Shown: positions 46,733 through 55,462, counted from the first letter of the stretch. The stretch is DNA of 64,000 nucleotides from UBA11986 sp031402435 (GCA_031402435.1 JANNSJ010000047.1:1-64000); one strand, 5' to 3'. The notes: generated by a model not told the origin, from the sequence alone. A program made the numbers and translations.

Positions 46733-47164
46733 CTACTGAACCTTGATCTCGCGTGGACGTGCTTGTTCGGATTTTGGCAACACCACCCGAAGCACTCCGT
46801 TCGTCAATTCAGCTGAGATCGCATCAACCTTCGCATCTTCGGGAAGCTGAATCGTCCTGGTGAATTCTCCCGTCCGGATTTCATTGCGCAGCAAGGCGGA
46901 CTTCTCCGGCAACTGATGTGCTTTTCGCACACCGCTGATGGTCAGAACACCATCCTGCACTGCCAGCTTCACATCCTCTTTGCTGACACCGGGTACTTCA
47001 GCAGCCAGTACAGTTTCATTCTCATACTCAGCGATGTCGATTGCTGGATACGAGGAGCGAGCCGGACCGGTTTGCAAAATGTCACCCAGCATGCTATCGA
47101 TATCCCTCTCGAAGTTCACGAGCGGGGACGTTACAATTGGAAAACGTTGGACTCGTACGAACAT
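46733..47164 (-). CDS. Hsp20/alpha-crystallin family protein (1st of three)
   Basis: 143 residues from ATG 47164, with TAGGAGA before it; the frame extends upstream without a good start. Alpha-crystallin domain YPAIDIAEYENETVLAAEVPGVSKEDVKLAV, DGVLTISGVRKAHQLPEKS, IQLPEDAKVDAISAELTNGVLRVVLPKSEQARPREIKV. First gene of the operon, so its upstream region holds the heat-shock promoter; the 47337 palindrome lies there. Confidence 0.94.
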   Translation of the reverse strand: MFVRVQRFPIVTSPLVNFERDIDSMLGDILQTGPARSSYPAIDIAEYENETVLAAEVPGVSKEDVKLAVQDGVLTISGVRKAHQLPEKSALLRNEIRTGEFTRTIQLPEDAKVDAISAELTNGVLRVVLPKSEQARPREIKVQ

Positions 47165-47336
47165 GTTATGTCTCCTAAGTTTGTTGGATTGTTGATTGAT
47201 CTTCTTTGTTGTATGCCAGTATATATTCAACCAACATGCCAGAGAGCGCAAACGTTGGAAAGTTGTTGGATTAGCTTGAGTTACGGGAACATCTTAAGAA
47301 TGGGAGGTCGGATGGCTTTGACAGAACGGCACAATA

Positions 47337-47355
47337 GCCTGAAATGATTTCAGGC
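47337..47355. promoter_or_regulatory. 9+1+9 palindrome upstream of the hsp20 operon
   Basis: GCCTGAAAT G ATTTCAGGC, perfect, about 170 bases before the first hsp20 ATG and 67 bases past the preceding gene's stop. It is not a CIRCE element (TTAGCACTC). Either an operator or a hairpin ending the preceding gene; no T-run follows. Confidence 0.35.
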
Positions 47356-47421
47356 CGGTATGCAACTCAGGCAGTAATGTTCTGCCAGGGCGGCGGAAGT
47401 CAAAGGGAAAACTCGAATTCA

Positions 47422-47814
47422 GTGAGAGGCTGGGGAGGGATTTGTTTGTACTGGCTTTGTCTTGAGGTAAGAGATGACAAACAAAAGACCAAAGGTCAAA
47501 TCGATAATCATCAGTGGCAACCACAACATTGGAAAACGCCCCTGCGGAAACAGAATAAGAAATGTTGGTACCAGGGACATTTTCTCCAAGAAACCGAGCA
47601 ACATTATTGTCCGATAGCGCAGCGGATCCTGAGCGATGACCAGGAAAAGAACCTGCCACACGACGGTCACTCCAATGAACGCATAATAGTTTTCAGGGTG
47701 ATTAATTGGAGGAGGGAAGTCCGTTCCTATTTTCTGTTCCATGAAATACAGAGGAAACGTCACGAGCAGACCATACGCTCCCGCGATGAGGAACACGTAC
47801 TTTGCGAATTTCAT
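47422..47814 (-). CDS. Small four-helix membrane protein, unknown
   Basis: 130 residues from ATG 47814; the longer frame to 47967 overlaps the next gene and has no membrane character. The frame ends at about 47419. Begins MKFAKYVFLIAGAYGLLV and has four hydrophobic helices with a conserved-looking NHPENYYAFIGVTVVWQVLFLVIAQDPLRYR loop. Resembles small uncharacterised membrane proteins found with cytochrome genes. Co-transcribed with the cupredoxin-like and cytochrome genes upstream. Confidence 0.7.
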
Positions 47815-47830
47815 GTGAGGGTCCAGATCT

Positions 47831-48676
47831 TCAGTTGGAGGTTGCACCAGGTGTGGTTGGACGAAGAGCAAGAGGAAACTCCACATCGACCTTGCCGTTG
47901 GCGGACACCGTGACCTCCTTGACTTCTTCATACGGTGGCTCGTAGTGGTACGCCTTCGGTTTGCCATTCTCCATCTCTGTCTTCACCACAGCGACACCTT
48001 CGTGCCACATCTTCAGCTTGTAAGTTCCCGGGGGAACGTTTTCAAGAATGAAGTTCCCGTTGACATCCGTCAGGGCGTAGTAAGGATGACCTGTCACCAT
48101 GATGTATGCGTTCATCCACGGATGACCAGCATCGCATGTCGCAGAATAGAGTCCCGGCTTCTTGAACTGCGTTTGCTTTACCGTGGTTCGCTGACCCTTG
48201 ATGGGCTGAGCGATATTGAAAAGCGTCCTTCCAGCATCACCCTCATCATAGGCGTGGACGTTGTGCAGGATTGGGTCGCTGTTCACAATATCCAGCGACG
48301 AGCCGTACGGCAGGAGGAGAACGTGGGGCTTGTACTCACATTTGAACTGATCAAGGTTGAGCTGTTTGTTACCGCTCGCCATTCTCTTCCCTTCAGAAAC
48401 ATCTTCAAGCCACACGATGGCATCCTGCACACCCATTGTTTTGCCGACACGAAGACGAGGCAACGACTTGTTCACGCCGCAGTATTTCGCATCCTTCGAC
48501 ACAATCAACTGAAGCTTCCTCGGTATTTCACCTTCAAGGCGCACAGACCCTCGAACCGTGCCACCGTTCGTCACGGCAACTTCCTTGTATTTCACTTGAG
48601 CCTGCAATTCACCACCTCGCCCTCCGAAGAGAGCGAGGCAGAATATGGCAGTGGGGAATACGCTGTTGGTCTTCAT
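47831..48676 (-). CDS. Cupredoxin-like exported protein with carboxypeptidase-regulatory fold tail
   Basis: 281 residues. AAGGA before ATG. Signal peptide ends GELQA/QVKYK. N-terminal part GGTVRGSVRLEGEIPRKLQL, then a cupredoxin-like stretch with possible copper ligands: His in ILHNVHAYDEGD, Cys in SATCDAGHPWMNAY, His in GHPWM and HPYYALT. The last part, ALTDVNGNFILENVPPGTYKLKMWHEG, is a typical carboxypeptidase-regulatory/CNA-B fold. So probably a copper protein in the periplasm, working with the cytochrome coded next to it. Copper binding is inferred from spacing of the ligands. Confidence 0.7.
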   Translation of the reverse strand: MKTNSVFPTAIFCLALFGGRGGELQAQVKYKEVAVTNGGTVRGSVRLEGEIPRKLQLIVSKDAKYCGVNKSLPRLRVGKTMGVQDAIVWLEDVSEGKRMASGNKQLNLDQFKCEYKPHVLLLPYGSSLDIVNSDPILHNVHAYDEGDAGRTLFNIAQPIKGQRTTVKQTQFKKPGLYSATCDAGHPWMNAYIMVTGHPYYALTDVNGNFILENVPPGTYKLKMWHEGVAVVKTEMENGKPKAYHYEPPYEEVKEVTVSANGKVDVEFPLALRPTTPGATSN

Positions 48677-48705
48677 TTCATTCCTTGGTCTGCGTGAATC
48701 TCGTG

Positions 48706-49314
48706 TTACTTCTTCGGCGCACTCATTGTCGGTACACGCTCACCTGTCGGGGAGATCGGATCGGGAACCGCGTTCTCGATGGGTTTCAGTGACTTCAGGT
48801 ATGCAAAGATTGCTTTGAGGTCGGCATCCGTCGCCTGACCTATCATTTGCCAGGGCATCGGTGGAAGGATGGCACGACCCTCTCCCATATCCTTGCCGGT
48901 TCGCAATGCTTTGATGAAGATTGCTTCCGTCCAACTGCCGATCCCAGTAGCAACATCAGGAGTAAGGTTCCTGGTAAAGCTCACCCCCCATGGGCCTGCC
49001 CATGCGGTGAGGTCGTTCGTAGTTATCGCTCCCCATTTGTCAGGAGCAAGGATGTCCTTTGGCACTTCAGGCAACTTGTTCGATGACGGCGAACCAGACA
49101 GAAGTCGCGTGGTATCGAGAATCGGGCCCATTGGTGTGAAGACTTTTGGAGAGTGGCAGTCATTGCAGCCGCCAAAGTTGACGAGGTATCTTCCCCTCTC
49201 AATCATTGCCTTCAGCTTCTTTGTATCGGCTGCCTTATCGCTGCTAACAGCAACAGCAGAAAGCACAAAGCAACATGCAAACAATGCGACGGTGAACCTC
49301 TTGAAACGGTTCAT
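48706..49314 (-). CDS. c-type cytochrome, monohaem
   Basis: 202 residues, GAGGAGG before ATG. Signal peptide ends VLSAVA. Haem site CNDCH (about residue 50) in RGRYLVNFGGCNDCHSPK and a candidate axial Met in ILPPMPW near 150; similar to the cytochrome c subunits of alcohol and aldehyde dehydrogenases (FTRNLTPDVATGIGSWTEAIF, ALRTGKD). Electron carrier in the periplasm. Likely works with the cupredoxin-like protein that follows by 29 bases. Confidence 0.88.
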   Translation of the reverse strand: MNRFKRFTVALFACCFVLSAVAVSSDKAADTKKLKAMIERGRYLVNFGGCNDCHSPKVFTPMGPILDTTRLLSGSPSSNKLPEVPKDILAPDKWGAITTNDLTAWAGPWGVSFTRNLTPDVATGIGSWTEAIFIKALRTGKDMGEGRAILPPMPWQMIGQATDADLKAIFAYLKSLKPIENAVPDPISPTGERVPTMSAPKK

Positions 49315-49587
49315 TGTACCTCCTCGATGGTTGTGTATGGAAAGGAACAGTTGAAGAATTTAAGCGGTGTAAAGGTAGCTCATTAATTCGAATCATTCAA
49401 GACATTTTGATCCCGAATATGCTCAAGTAGAATTATGCTCATCGGAGACGCATATTGGGAGAGGCTAGACCTCCGACGGCTGCAGGCCACATGGAAATGT
49501 TGAGTCACTCAACACTGCTGGACAACGAACTGATCTTTAAGAAGGATTCAGCATTGCATTACGAGATTTCTCTTCAGTCGAAAATCC

Positions 49588-50280
49588 TTACCCCACCACC
49601 AGCTTAAACCCTTTCCCATGTACGTTGATGATCTCTACCCTCGAATCATCTTGGAAGTATTTGCGGAGACGTGAAACGAACACATCCATGCTTCTGCCGG
49701 TGAAGTAGCTGTCGTCCTGCCAAACGATTTTCAGTGCAACATCGCGTTCAAGGGTTCGATTCATATTGATGCAGAGCAGACGCAGCAGGTCTGCTTCTTT
49801 CGTGGTGAGTTTCAGTGGCTTGCTGTTGATCTGCAGAGTTTGTTTGTCGTAGTCGAACTCGTATTTGCCTATCGTGAAGCGGGAAGGGATCGACGTTGAA
49901 TCTGTAGGTGCCACGCTTCGCTTGAGTACGGCTTGAATCCGCAGCAGAAGCTCTTCCATGCTGAACGGCTTGGTGATGTAATCGTCGCAGCCGATTTTGA
50001 ATCCCTCGATCTTGTCTTCTTTCAGTGATTTTGCAGTCAGGAATATGATCGGCGTTGTTTGGTCGTGGGCTCTCACTTCCCGCGCAAACGTGAACCCATC
50101 CTTCTTCGGCATCATAATGTCCACAAGCGCGAGCACGAATTGGCCGTTGTGGTACGCGGCGAGTCCTTCCACCCCGTTTGAGCAATGCGCAACGGCGAAA
50201 CCGTTCAGTTCGAGATGCTCTTTGAGAATGAAACCGAGGTTTGTGTCGTCTTCTAATAGGAGGATCTTTTGCTTGGTCAT
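49588..50280 (-). CDS. OmpR-family response regulator
   Basis: 230 residues. Receiver domain with LLEDD, Asp53-like VDIMMPKKDG and TKPF, then a winged-helix DNA-binding domain (TKEADLLRLLCINMNRTLERDVALKIVW, RSMDVFVSRLRKYF). Similar to RprY-like regulators of Bacteroidota. Its start overlaps the stop of the kinase gene by 4 nt (ATGA). Likely binds the repeats at 52030-52069 to control its own operon and the divergent PDZ gene. Confidence 0.94.
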   Translation of the reverse strand: MTKQKILLLEDDTNLGFILKEHLELNGFAVAHCSNGVEGLAAYHNGQFVLALVDIMMPKKDGFTFAREVRAHDQTTPIIFLTAKSLKEDKIEGFKIGCDDYITKPFSMEELLLRIQAVLKRSVAPTDSTSIPSRFTIGKYEFDYDKQTLQINSKPLKLTTKEADLLRLLCINMNRTLERDVALKIVWQDDSYFTGRSMDVFVSRLRKYFQDDSRVEIINVHGKGFKLVVG

Positions 50281-51989
50281 GTGCTTCTTTCTTGGTCGGT
50301 TGCCATGAACGGGAATGCAAGCTCAAAGGTGGTTCCCTTTCCGGGAGAACTGACAAGACTCACCGAACCCTTCTGCGCTTCCACTATTAACTTCACGTAA
50401 CTCAATCCAAGTCCGAAGCCCTTCACATCGTGCTGGTTTCCAGTCGATACACGGAAGTACTTATCGAATGCCCTCTTCGCATCCTCCTCCTTCATTCCAA
50501 TCCCCTCATCGCGGATGGAAATCTTCAACAATCCATCATCATTCCGGGTCGACACTTCGATGCGCGGCGCTTCAAGGGAATACTTAATCGCATTATCGAG
50601 AACGTTATGAATGATATTGGTGAGATGAACTGGGTCTGCATTTATTGCCGACAATTCAGCCGGGAGCTTGCAAACGATTGTTCCACTTTTTTGCTCCACT
50701 TGCAAAGTAATGTTACCGACAGCTTTCCGGATTATCTCGTGAACGTCCACGGGCACAATGTTGAGTTCGAAATCACCTTCTTCGAGCACAGCCATCTGCA
50801 AGATCTTGTCCACTTGCTGCTTCATGCGAGTATTCTCGTCGTGGATGATCCCGTTGTACCGGAGAACCTTCTCACTATCCGGAAGAATATCCGGACGCGC
50901 AATCGCTTCGCTCGCAAGGGCAATGGTAGAGATTGGCGTCTTGAACTCATGCGTCATGTTGTTGATGAACTCGATCAGTGCATCCGACAGTTTCTTCTGT
51001 TTGAATATCGTCTTCAACGTGTAGACGAAGGTGAAGATGATTCCACCCATGAATAGAGCGGTGGCGCCAAGCAATGGAGCCATTGAACGAAGAAGGAACA
51101 GTGTTCGTCCGGGAAAATACAACGCCAATTCATTCCTCGGCGAAAAGACTTCAGCGGGAAACAACCGGGCGTGGAATTCCGAGGCCCGAAGCTCTCCGGC
51201 ATATTCCTGCTGCGATACCATTTGCAGAGAATCCGATTTTGTGCCAATAACACCGTACGCATACGGAAGATCGATCCCCGCCTCCTTCAGATTAATCCGC
51301 ACAAGCGAATCAAGCAATGCGGGCTTGATTCGCTTTCCAATTGGCGGATGCCCTGAAGATATGAGTTGATCCACAACTTCACGCATAACCTTTTCGCTGT
51401 GCTCGCCCGGCCCCTGGCGCACGACGCCACCGGGCGTTCCCTGCATCACTTGAACGACAAACGAGGAACTGTCCGCCGTGTACTTGTAAAAGTATTCACC
51501 CTTTGAGTACTTGTCGGAACTCAGCCGGACGTTGAACTCCCCGGCCTGCCGGAACGTGTCAACCATAGTTGTGTCTTCTCTGCCCAACATATCAAATACA
51601 CGAATCGACACGTGTTGCGGACTTCCTACAGAATAGGAGAGCATGTTCCCGACAATCTTCATCGGCGGCTGATGAACATTGTCCGGGCCGCTCATGACCA
51701 TGCTCGTCGAAATGCTGTCATCATGTCGTTCGCTCTGAATGGAAACAAATGCACGCTTTTGGCCTTTCCCCTCTTGAGGCACACCAACAGCAAAGATGCG
51801 GGAAACGGCGTCACCTGTTTCCAACCCATCGTTCACGGCGGCAAGCGCGGACCCGACAGACTGCTTGAACGCCTCTTCCTTCTGGTCGTACGCGTTCTTG
51901 AGCAAATACAATTGCAGTCCGATGATCCCGAGGAGGGAGACAATAACGAGTGCAATCAGAATTACGATGGTTCGCTTGGTTAATCTCAT
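50277..51989 (-). CDS. Sensor histidine kinase with a T9SS-sorting-domain-like segment in its periplasmic loop
   Basis: 570 residues from ATG 51989. First membrane helix about 7-30, periplasmic part about 31-295, second helix about 298-325. H-box NNMTHEFKTPISTI (His347), N box HNVLDNAIKY, G boxes DEGIGM and GFGLGLSYVK: a complete kinase. Within the periplasmic part, residues about 118-182 read VSIRVFDMLGREDTTMVDTFRQAGEFNVRLSS... then SKGEYFYKYTADSS, the same order as the T9SS type A sorting domain (VYDxLGREVxTL, AGxYxVxxDAS, SGVYFYRL), minus the NYPNPFNP block. I infer a folded copy of that domain used as sensor. Overlaps the regulator by ATGA. Confidence 0.88.
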   Translation of the reverse strand: MRLTKRTIVILIALVIVSLLGIIGLQLYLLKNAYDQKEEAFKQSVGSALAAVNDGLETGDAVSRIFAVGVPQEGKGQKRAFVSIQSERHDDSISTSMVMSGPDNVHQPPMKIVGNMLSYSVGSPQHVSIRVFDMLGREDTTMVDTFRQAGEFNVRLSSDKYSKGEYFYKYTADSSSFVVQVMQGTPGGVVRQGPGEHSEKVMREVVDQLISSGHPPIGKRIKPALLDSLVRINLKEAGIDLPYAYGVIGTKSDSLQMVSQQEYAGELRASEFHARLFPAEVFSPRNELALYFPGRTLFLLRSMAPLLGATALFMGGIIFTFVYTLKTIFKQKKLSDALIEFINNMTHEFKTPISTIALASEAIARPDILPDSEKVLRYNGIIHDENTRMKQQVDKILQMAVLEEGDFELNIVPVDVHEIIRKAVGNITLQVEQKSGTIVCKLPAELSAINADPVHLTNIIHNVLDNAIKYSLEAPRIEVSTRNDDGLLKISIRDEGIGMKEEDAKRAFDKYFRVSTGNQHDVKGFGLGLSYVKLIVEAQKGSVSLVSSPGKGTTFELAFPFMATDQERST

Positions 51990-52029
51990 GGTGTAATGTA
52001 CGAGAAGGATGGGAGAATTTCCTCCCTCT

Positions 52030-52069
52030 TCACACTTCTTAACACTCTCTAACACTGTTTAACTACCAA
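52030..52069. promoter_or_regulatory. Ten-base-period direct repeats, likely OmpR-family operator
   Basis: Four units one helical turn apart: TCACACTTCT (52030), TAACACTCTC (52040), TAACACTGTT (52050), TAACTACCAA (52060). They lie between the kinase gene and the divergent PDZ gene. Tandem direct repeats of this spacing are the binding sites of OmpR/PhoB-type regulators, and such a regulator is the second gene of the kinase operon. Confidence 0.6.
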
Positions 52070-52140
52070 CACTGCAACCATTAGCATATCTTGCCGTCCG
52101 AGATCGCAACTTCAATCCATTCACGGACGGAGATTCACTC

Positions 52141-52896
52141 ATGAACCTATCCAGCTTTTTCCACTTTGTCATCATTCTTGTTCTCGTAATTGGCCAAACA
52201 CCGGCGCAAACAAAGGTCATGCACGGAGACAGTAAAGGCAATCTCGATATAAAGATGGCAGGAGATGCATTCCTTCTCAAAGAACTTGGCGCCGCCATCG
52301 CCTCTGATAATGGCACAATCAAAGTTTTGAATGTTATGCCGCCTGAACACAGGCCACAATCGTACAAGGATATCGACCTTCAACAGGATGATGTCGTTCT
52401 GATGGCGAACGGAAAACGTCTTGCGGGAACGAAGGATCTTCAATCGATCTACGACGACCTCAAGGTCGGTGATGAACTCAAGCTCGGCATCAAACGCAAG
52501 GAAGAAATGCACCTCGTCTCCCTCAAGAAAGGCGATCCGAAAGACCTCCCCAAGATCCAGATGAAAGTCATGCGTGGAGATGACAATGACAATGAGGCGA
52601 CATTTCCCGCAGTGGGTGTAGTGATGAAGATGAAGGGAAAAGACATCGTCATCGATGAGTTGTTGCCGGGAGAGACTGCCTTGCAGAAGGCTGATGTGAA
52701 AGCAGGAGATGTTCTGCGATCAATAAACGGCAAGCACGTCAAATCTCTCAGAGAATATTCCGACGTCTTTGATGAGGTTGAAGCAGGGAAGAGCGTAACA
52801 TGGGGTCTCCGGCGTGGAGAGAGTCAGCATTCGGTAACGTTCAACCGTCCCCAGCCCAGAATGATGATGATGAAGCGGGAAGGCAAAAAAGAGTGA
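52141..52896 (+). CDS. Exported protein with two PDZ domains
   Basis: 251 residues. Signal peptide ends TPA/QTKVM. Two PDZ-like regions: about 35-125 (DDVVLMANGKRLAGTKDLQSIYDDLKVGDELKLGI) and about 150-235 (VIDELLPGETALQKADVKAGDVLRSINGKHVKSLREYSDVFD). No protease domain, so a periplasmic binding or scaffold protein. Met/Lys-rich tail. Divergent from the kinase-regulator operon with the repeat operator between them; overlaps the next gene by GTGA. Confidence 0.82.
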   Translation: MNLSSFFHFVIILVLVIGQTPAQTKVMHGDSKGNLDIKMAGDAFLLKELGAAIASDNGTIKVLNVMPPEHRPQSYKDIDLQQDDVVLMANGKRLAGTKDLQSIYDDLKVGDELKLGIKRKEEMHLVSLKKGDPKDLPKIQMKVMRGDDNDNEATFPAVGVVMKMKGKDIVIDELLPGETALQKADVKAGDVLRSINGKHVKSLREYSDVFDEVEAGKSVTWGLRRGESQHSVTFNRPQPRMMMMKREGKKE

Positions 52897-54380
52897 CCTG
52901 CCGACTTGCGACAATCCTGATCCTGTCTCTCTTTTTCGTTATCGAAATACCTGCTCAGGTCAACTATAATCAGCGCGATGACAAGTACCGTCTGCTCGGT
53001 CTGAAGCGTGCGAAGGAAGTCTATGAATCAGCGCGCAGAGATTTTGACCGCCAGAAGGAGCTCTTCACCAAGGGACTCATCTCACAAGCCGAACTCGATC
53101 GACTCCGAAGCACATTCGCCGACGCCGAAGTAAACTACCAGCAGTCGTTGCTCGCCGTGTTGTTCGAAGCCCAGTACGTCTCTGTTGCACGGGCCGTGAA
53201 ATACAAAACGAAAGAAGGAGGCAACCACGCACGGGTGCGGTTGGTGAACACATCCGGCGGCGGAGCGGAGTTTCAGAAACTGCTGAACATTGATGAAGCG
53301 TTGTTCAAGTCGCTGCAGCCTGAAGTCATCAACAACGTCTACGTGTCGATACTCAACGATCAGGGTGCGATTATTAGCCAGCCGTTTGAGGCAAAGATCA
53401 CCGAGCTGAAATACGGCGAGCCGAAAGACCTCGACTTCACACTTCTGCAAGACCTTGACGCCGTTACAGTAAGCCTGATCTACGGCAACGGTGCATCGCG
53501 TTCGATGAAGATTTATCTGCAGAAAGACGCAAGCGTTAACCGGGTCATTGTTCAGTCTGAACAGTTCTCACAGGAAGCCGACCTTGGCAAGTCAGCGACG
53601 TTCGACCTGACACTCGAATTGTTCAGCGGTGCGAACAATACGTTCAGTCTCGAAGTTGTAAACCTGCCGCGACAAATCAATCGATTCTTCAAAGATCCGA
53701 GCGGCCAGGCCCGACTCAGCCAGTTCAAATTCACCGAGTCAGCCAATACGCGGAAAGCGGCGCTGGAAATCTCATTGCCTGACAGGCCAACCGATGAAGT
53801 CACAATGGACAAGCCAATCCCCTTCTTCGTGCTTGTCATCCCACGCGATCAGGCAGCAAAGCTCGGCGATATGAGCGGACGCAAATGGACACAGGAAGAA
53901 ATCGAGAAGATGGGCGTGGGATTCGCCAAACTTGAGTTGCTGCCGAGGGGAAAAGGAAAACTCCTGGTACGGGCACCACAGATGTTCTACTCAATCAAGT
54001 CTGATGGCATCGTCGAGATGACGGTCGAACTCGTCAACGAGGGAAGCCGACGGATCGACAACATCGAAGTGAAGGTCGATCAGCCGCTGAACTGGAAACG
54101 AGAAGTCGAACCGACGGTGATCTCATCGTTGGAGATTGGTGCAGAGCAGCAGGTGCATCTCCGGTTCATTCCACACCCGGATATTTCAGTTGGACGGTAC
54201 GACATGCGCTTGCGGACTTCGGGAATGTCGGACAATCTGCCCATCAACGGAGAGGACAAGACCGTCACCATCGAGATTCAGGCTGAAGGGAATATCTTCG
54301 GAACGATTCTCATCATTCTGTTGATCGTCGGGTTGGTGGGAGGAATTGTGGTGTTCGGGATAAGGCTATCAAGACGATAG
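52893..54380 (+). CDS. NEW3-domain exported membrane protein with an MFP-like helical hairpin
   Basis: 495 residues from GTG 52893, overlapping the PDZ stop (GTGA). Signal peptide ends EIPA/QVNYN. Near the N-terminus, YESARRDFDRQKELFTKGLISQAELDRLRSTFADAEVNYQQ reads like the coiled-coil hairpin of HlyD/RND adaptor proteins. Further on MVELVNEGSRRIDNIEV ... GAEQQVHLRFIPHPDISVGRYDMRL is a NEW3-type beta-sandwich, and a C-terminal membrane helix (GTILIILLIVGLVGGIVVFGIRL) ends in SRR. COG1470-like topology. It precedes an ABC-2 transporter by 210 bases and may couple to it. Confidence 0.8.
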   Translation: MTCRLATILILSLFFVIEIPAQVNYNQRDDKYRLLGLKRAKEVYESARRDFDRQKELFTKGLISQAELDRLRSTFADAEVNYQQSLLAVLFEAQYVSVARAVKYKTKEGGNHARVRLVNTSGGGAEFQKLLNIDEALFKSLQPEVINNVYVSILNDQGAIISQPFEAKITELKYGEPKDLDFTLLQDLDAVTVSLIYGNGASRSMKIYLQKDASVNRVIVQSEQFSQEADLGKSATFDLTLELFSGANNTFSLEVVNLPRQINRFFKDPSGQARLSQFKFTESANTRKAALEISLPDRPTDEVTMDKPIPFFVLVIPRDQAAKLGDMSGRKWTQEEIEKMGVGFAKLELLPRGKGKLLVRAPQMFYSIKSDGIVEMTVELVNEGSRRIDNIEVKVDQPLNWKREVEPTVISSLEIGAEQQVHLRFIPHPDISVGRYDMRLRTSGMSDNLPINGEDKTVTIEIQAEGNIFGTILIILLIVGLVGGIVVFGIRLSRR

Positions 54381-54395
54381 CAAGTTTGAAGACGA

Positions 54396-54521
54396 GTCAT
54401 TGCGAGGCTGATTTCCAGGCCGAAGTCCGTGCTTGCGATTCCGACCACTGGCGGGATTCTGGGAATCGAACAATCTCATCACCAACAAGAGGCGGGATTG
54501 CTTCGCTTCGCTCGCAATGAC
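54396..54521. repeat. Dispersed palindromic repeat, family A, copy 3
   Basis: 126 bases with GTCATTGCGAG at the left end and CTCGCAATGAC at the right. Inner blocks GATTTCCAGG, GAACAATCTCATC, GCGGGATTGCTTCG match the copy at 23834-23968. It fills most of the gap between the NEW3 and ABC genes. Confidence 0.85.
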
Positions 54522-54590
54522 AGCGATCCTGGGTTACGTAAGTTCTAAAAATGATCAAGCGAATATTCAACAACTGACAAAGGTACTCCA

Positions 54591-55334
54591 ATGAACAACC
54601 CACAACCCATACTCGAAACAGTCAACCTCACGAAGCGATATGAAGACGGCGTTCTCGCCCTCGATCATGTTTCATTCCGCGTGCTGCCCGGACAAATCTT
54701 TGCCATGCTCGGGGCAAATGGCGCAGGCAAGACCACAACGATCAATCTCTTCCTCAACTTCATCGAACCATCTGAAGGAGAAGCACGCATTGCGGGAATT
54801 ACAACACACAAGGAGCCGCTGAAGGCCAAGGCGAACGTCGCGTACGTTTCAGAGAACGTGATGCTCTATCCGAACTTCACGGCAATCCAGAACCTTGAAT
54901 ACTTCGGTAAGCTGGGTGGCAGGGCTGATCTTACACGAGAGGAATGTCATGCAGTGCTCCAACGTGTCGGACTTCAGGAAGAGGCGCACAACAAGAAGCT
55001 CAAGGGGTTCTCCAAGGGTATGCGACAGAAATGCGGCATCGCCACCGCCATCCTGAAAAACGCTCCCGCCATTTTGCTCGATGAGCCAACATCCGGACTC
55101 GACCCGCAGGCGGGCATGGAATTCATGAAGCTGCTCGCTTCGCTGCGTGAAGAAGGCAAGGCAATTCTCATGTCGACTCATGACATCTTCCGGGCAAAGG
55201 AGATTTCTGATTTAGTTGGAATCATGAAGCAGGGACAATTGATCATGCAGAAGACGCGGGCTGAGCTTGTGGGCGAGAATCTTGAAGAGCTCTACATGCG
55301 CTATATCGCAGGACATGTTGAGCAGGCGGCGTAG
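54591..55334 (+). CDS. ABC transporter ATP-binding protein (ABC-2 type)
   Basis: 247 residues, with AAAGG before ATG. Walker A GANGAGKTTT, Q-loop, signature LKGFSKGMRQKCG, Walker B ILLDEPTSG, D-loop LDPQ, His in MSTHD. YVSENVMLYPNFTAIQNLEYFGKLGG is typical of ABC-2 exporters with Gln-less Q loop. It supplies energy for the two permeases coded after it; substrate unknown. Confidence 0.95.
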   Translation: MNNPQPILETVNLTKRYEDGVLALDHVSFRVLPGQIFAMLGANGAGKTTTINLFLNFIEPSEGEARIAGITTHKEPLKAKANVAYVSENVMLYPNFTAIQNLEYFGKLGGRADLTREECHAVLQRVGLQEEAHNKKLKGFSKGMRQKCGIATAILKNAPAILLDEPTSGLDPQAGMEFMKLLASLREEGKAILMSTHDIFRAKEISDLVGIMKQGQLIMQKTRAELVGENLEELYMRYIAGHVEQAA

Positions 55335-55342
55335 CCCGCGTT

Positions 55343-55429
55343 GTCATTGCGAGCCTGCTTCCCAAGGCGAAGCAATCTCAAACCCGAGGAGAAAAGGGAT
55401 TGCTTCGTCGCTTCGCTCCTCGCAATGAC
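55343..55429. repeat. Dispersed palindromic repeat, family A, copy 4
   Basis: 87 bases, GTCATTGCGAG to CTCGCAATGAC, with GCGAAGCAATCTCAAACC and GGGATTGCTTCGTCG inside. Lies between the ATPase gene and the first permease gene, so it interrupts an operon without breaking a gene. Confidence 0.85.
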
Positions 55430-55462
55430 TCGATTAATGAACTAAGTCTATCAAGGAAACCC

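Noticed and set aside
47337..47355. Palindrome as a CIRCE heat-shock operator
   Set aside because: The sequence does not fit the CIRCE consensus (TTAGCACTC-N9-GAGTGCTAA), so only an unspecified palindrome is reported.
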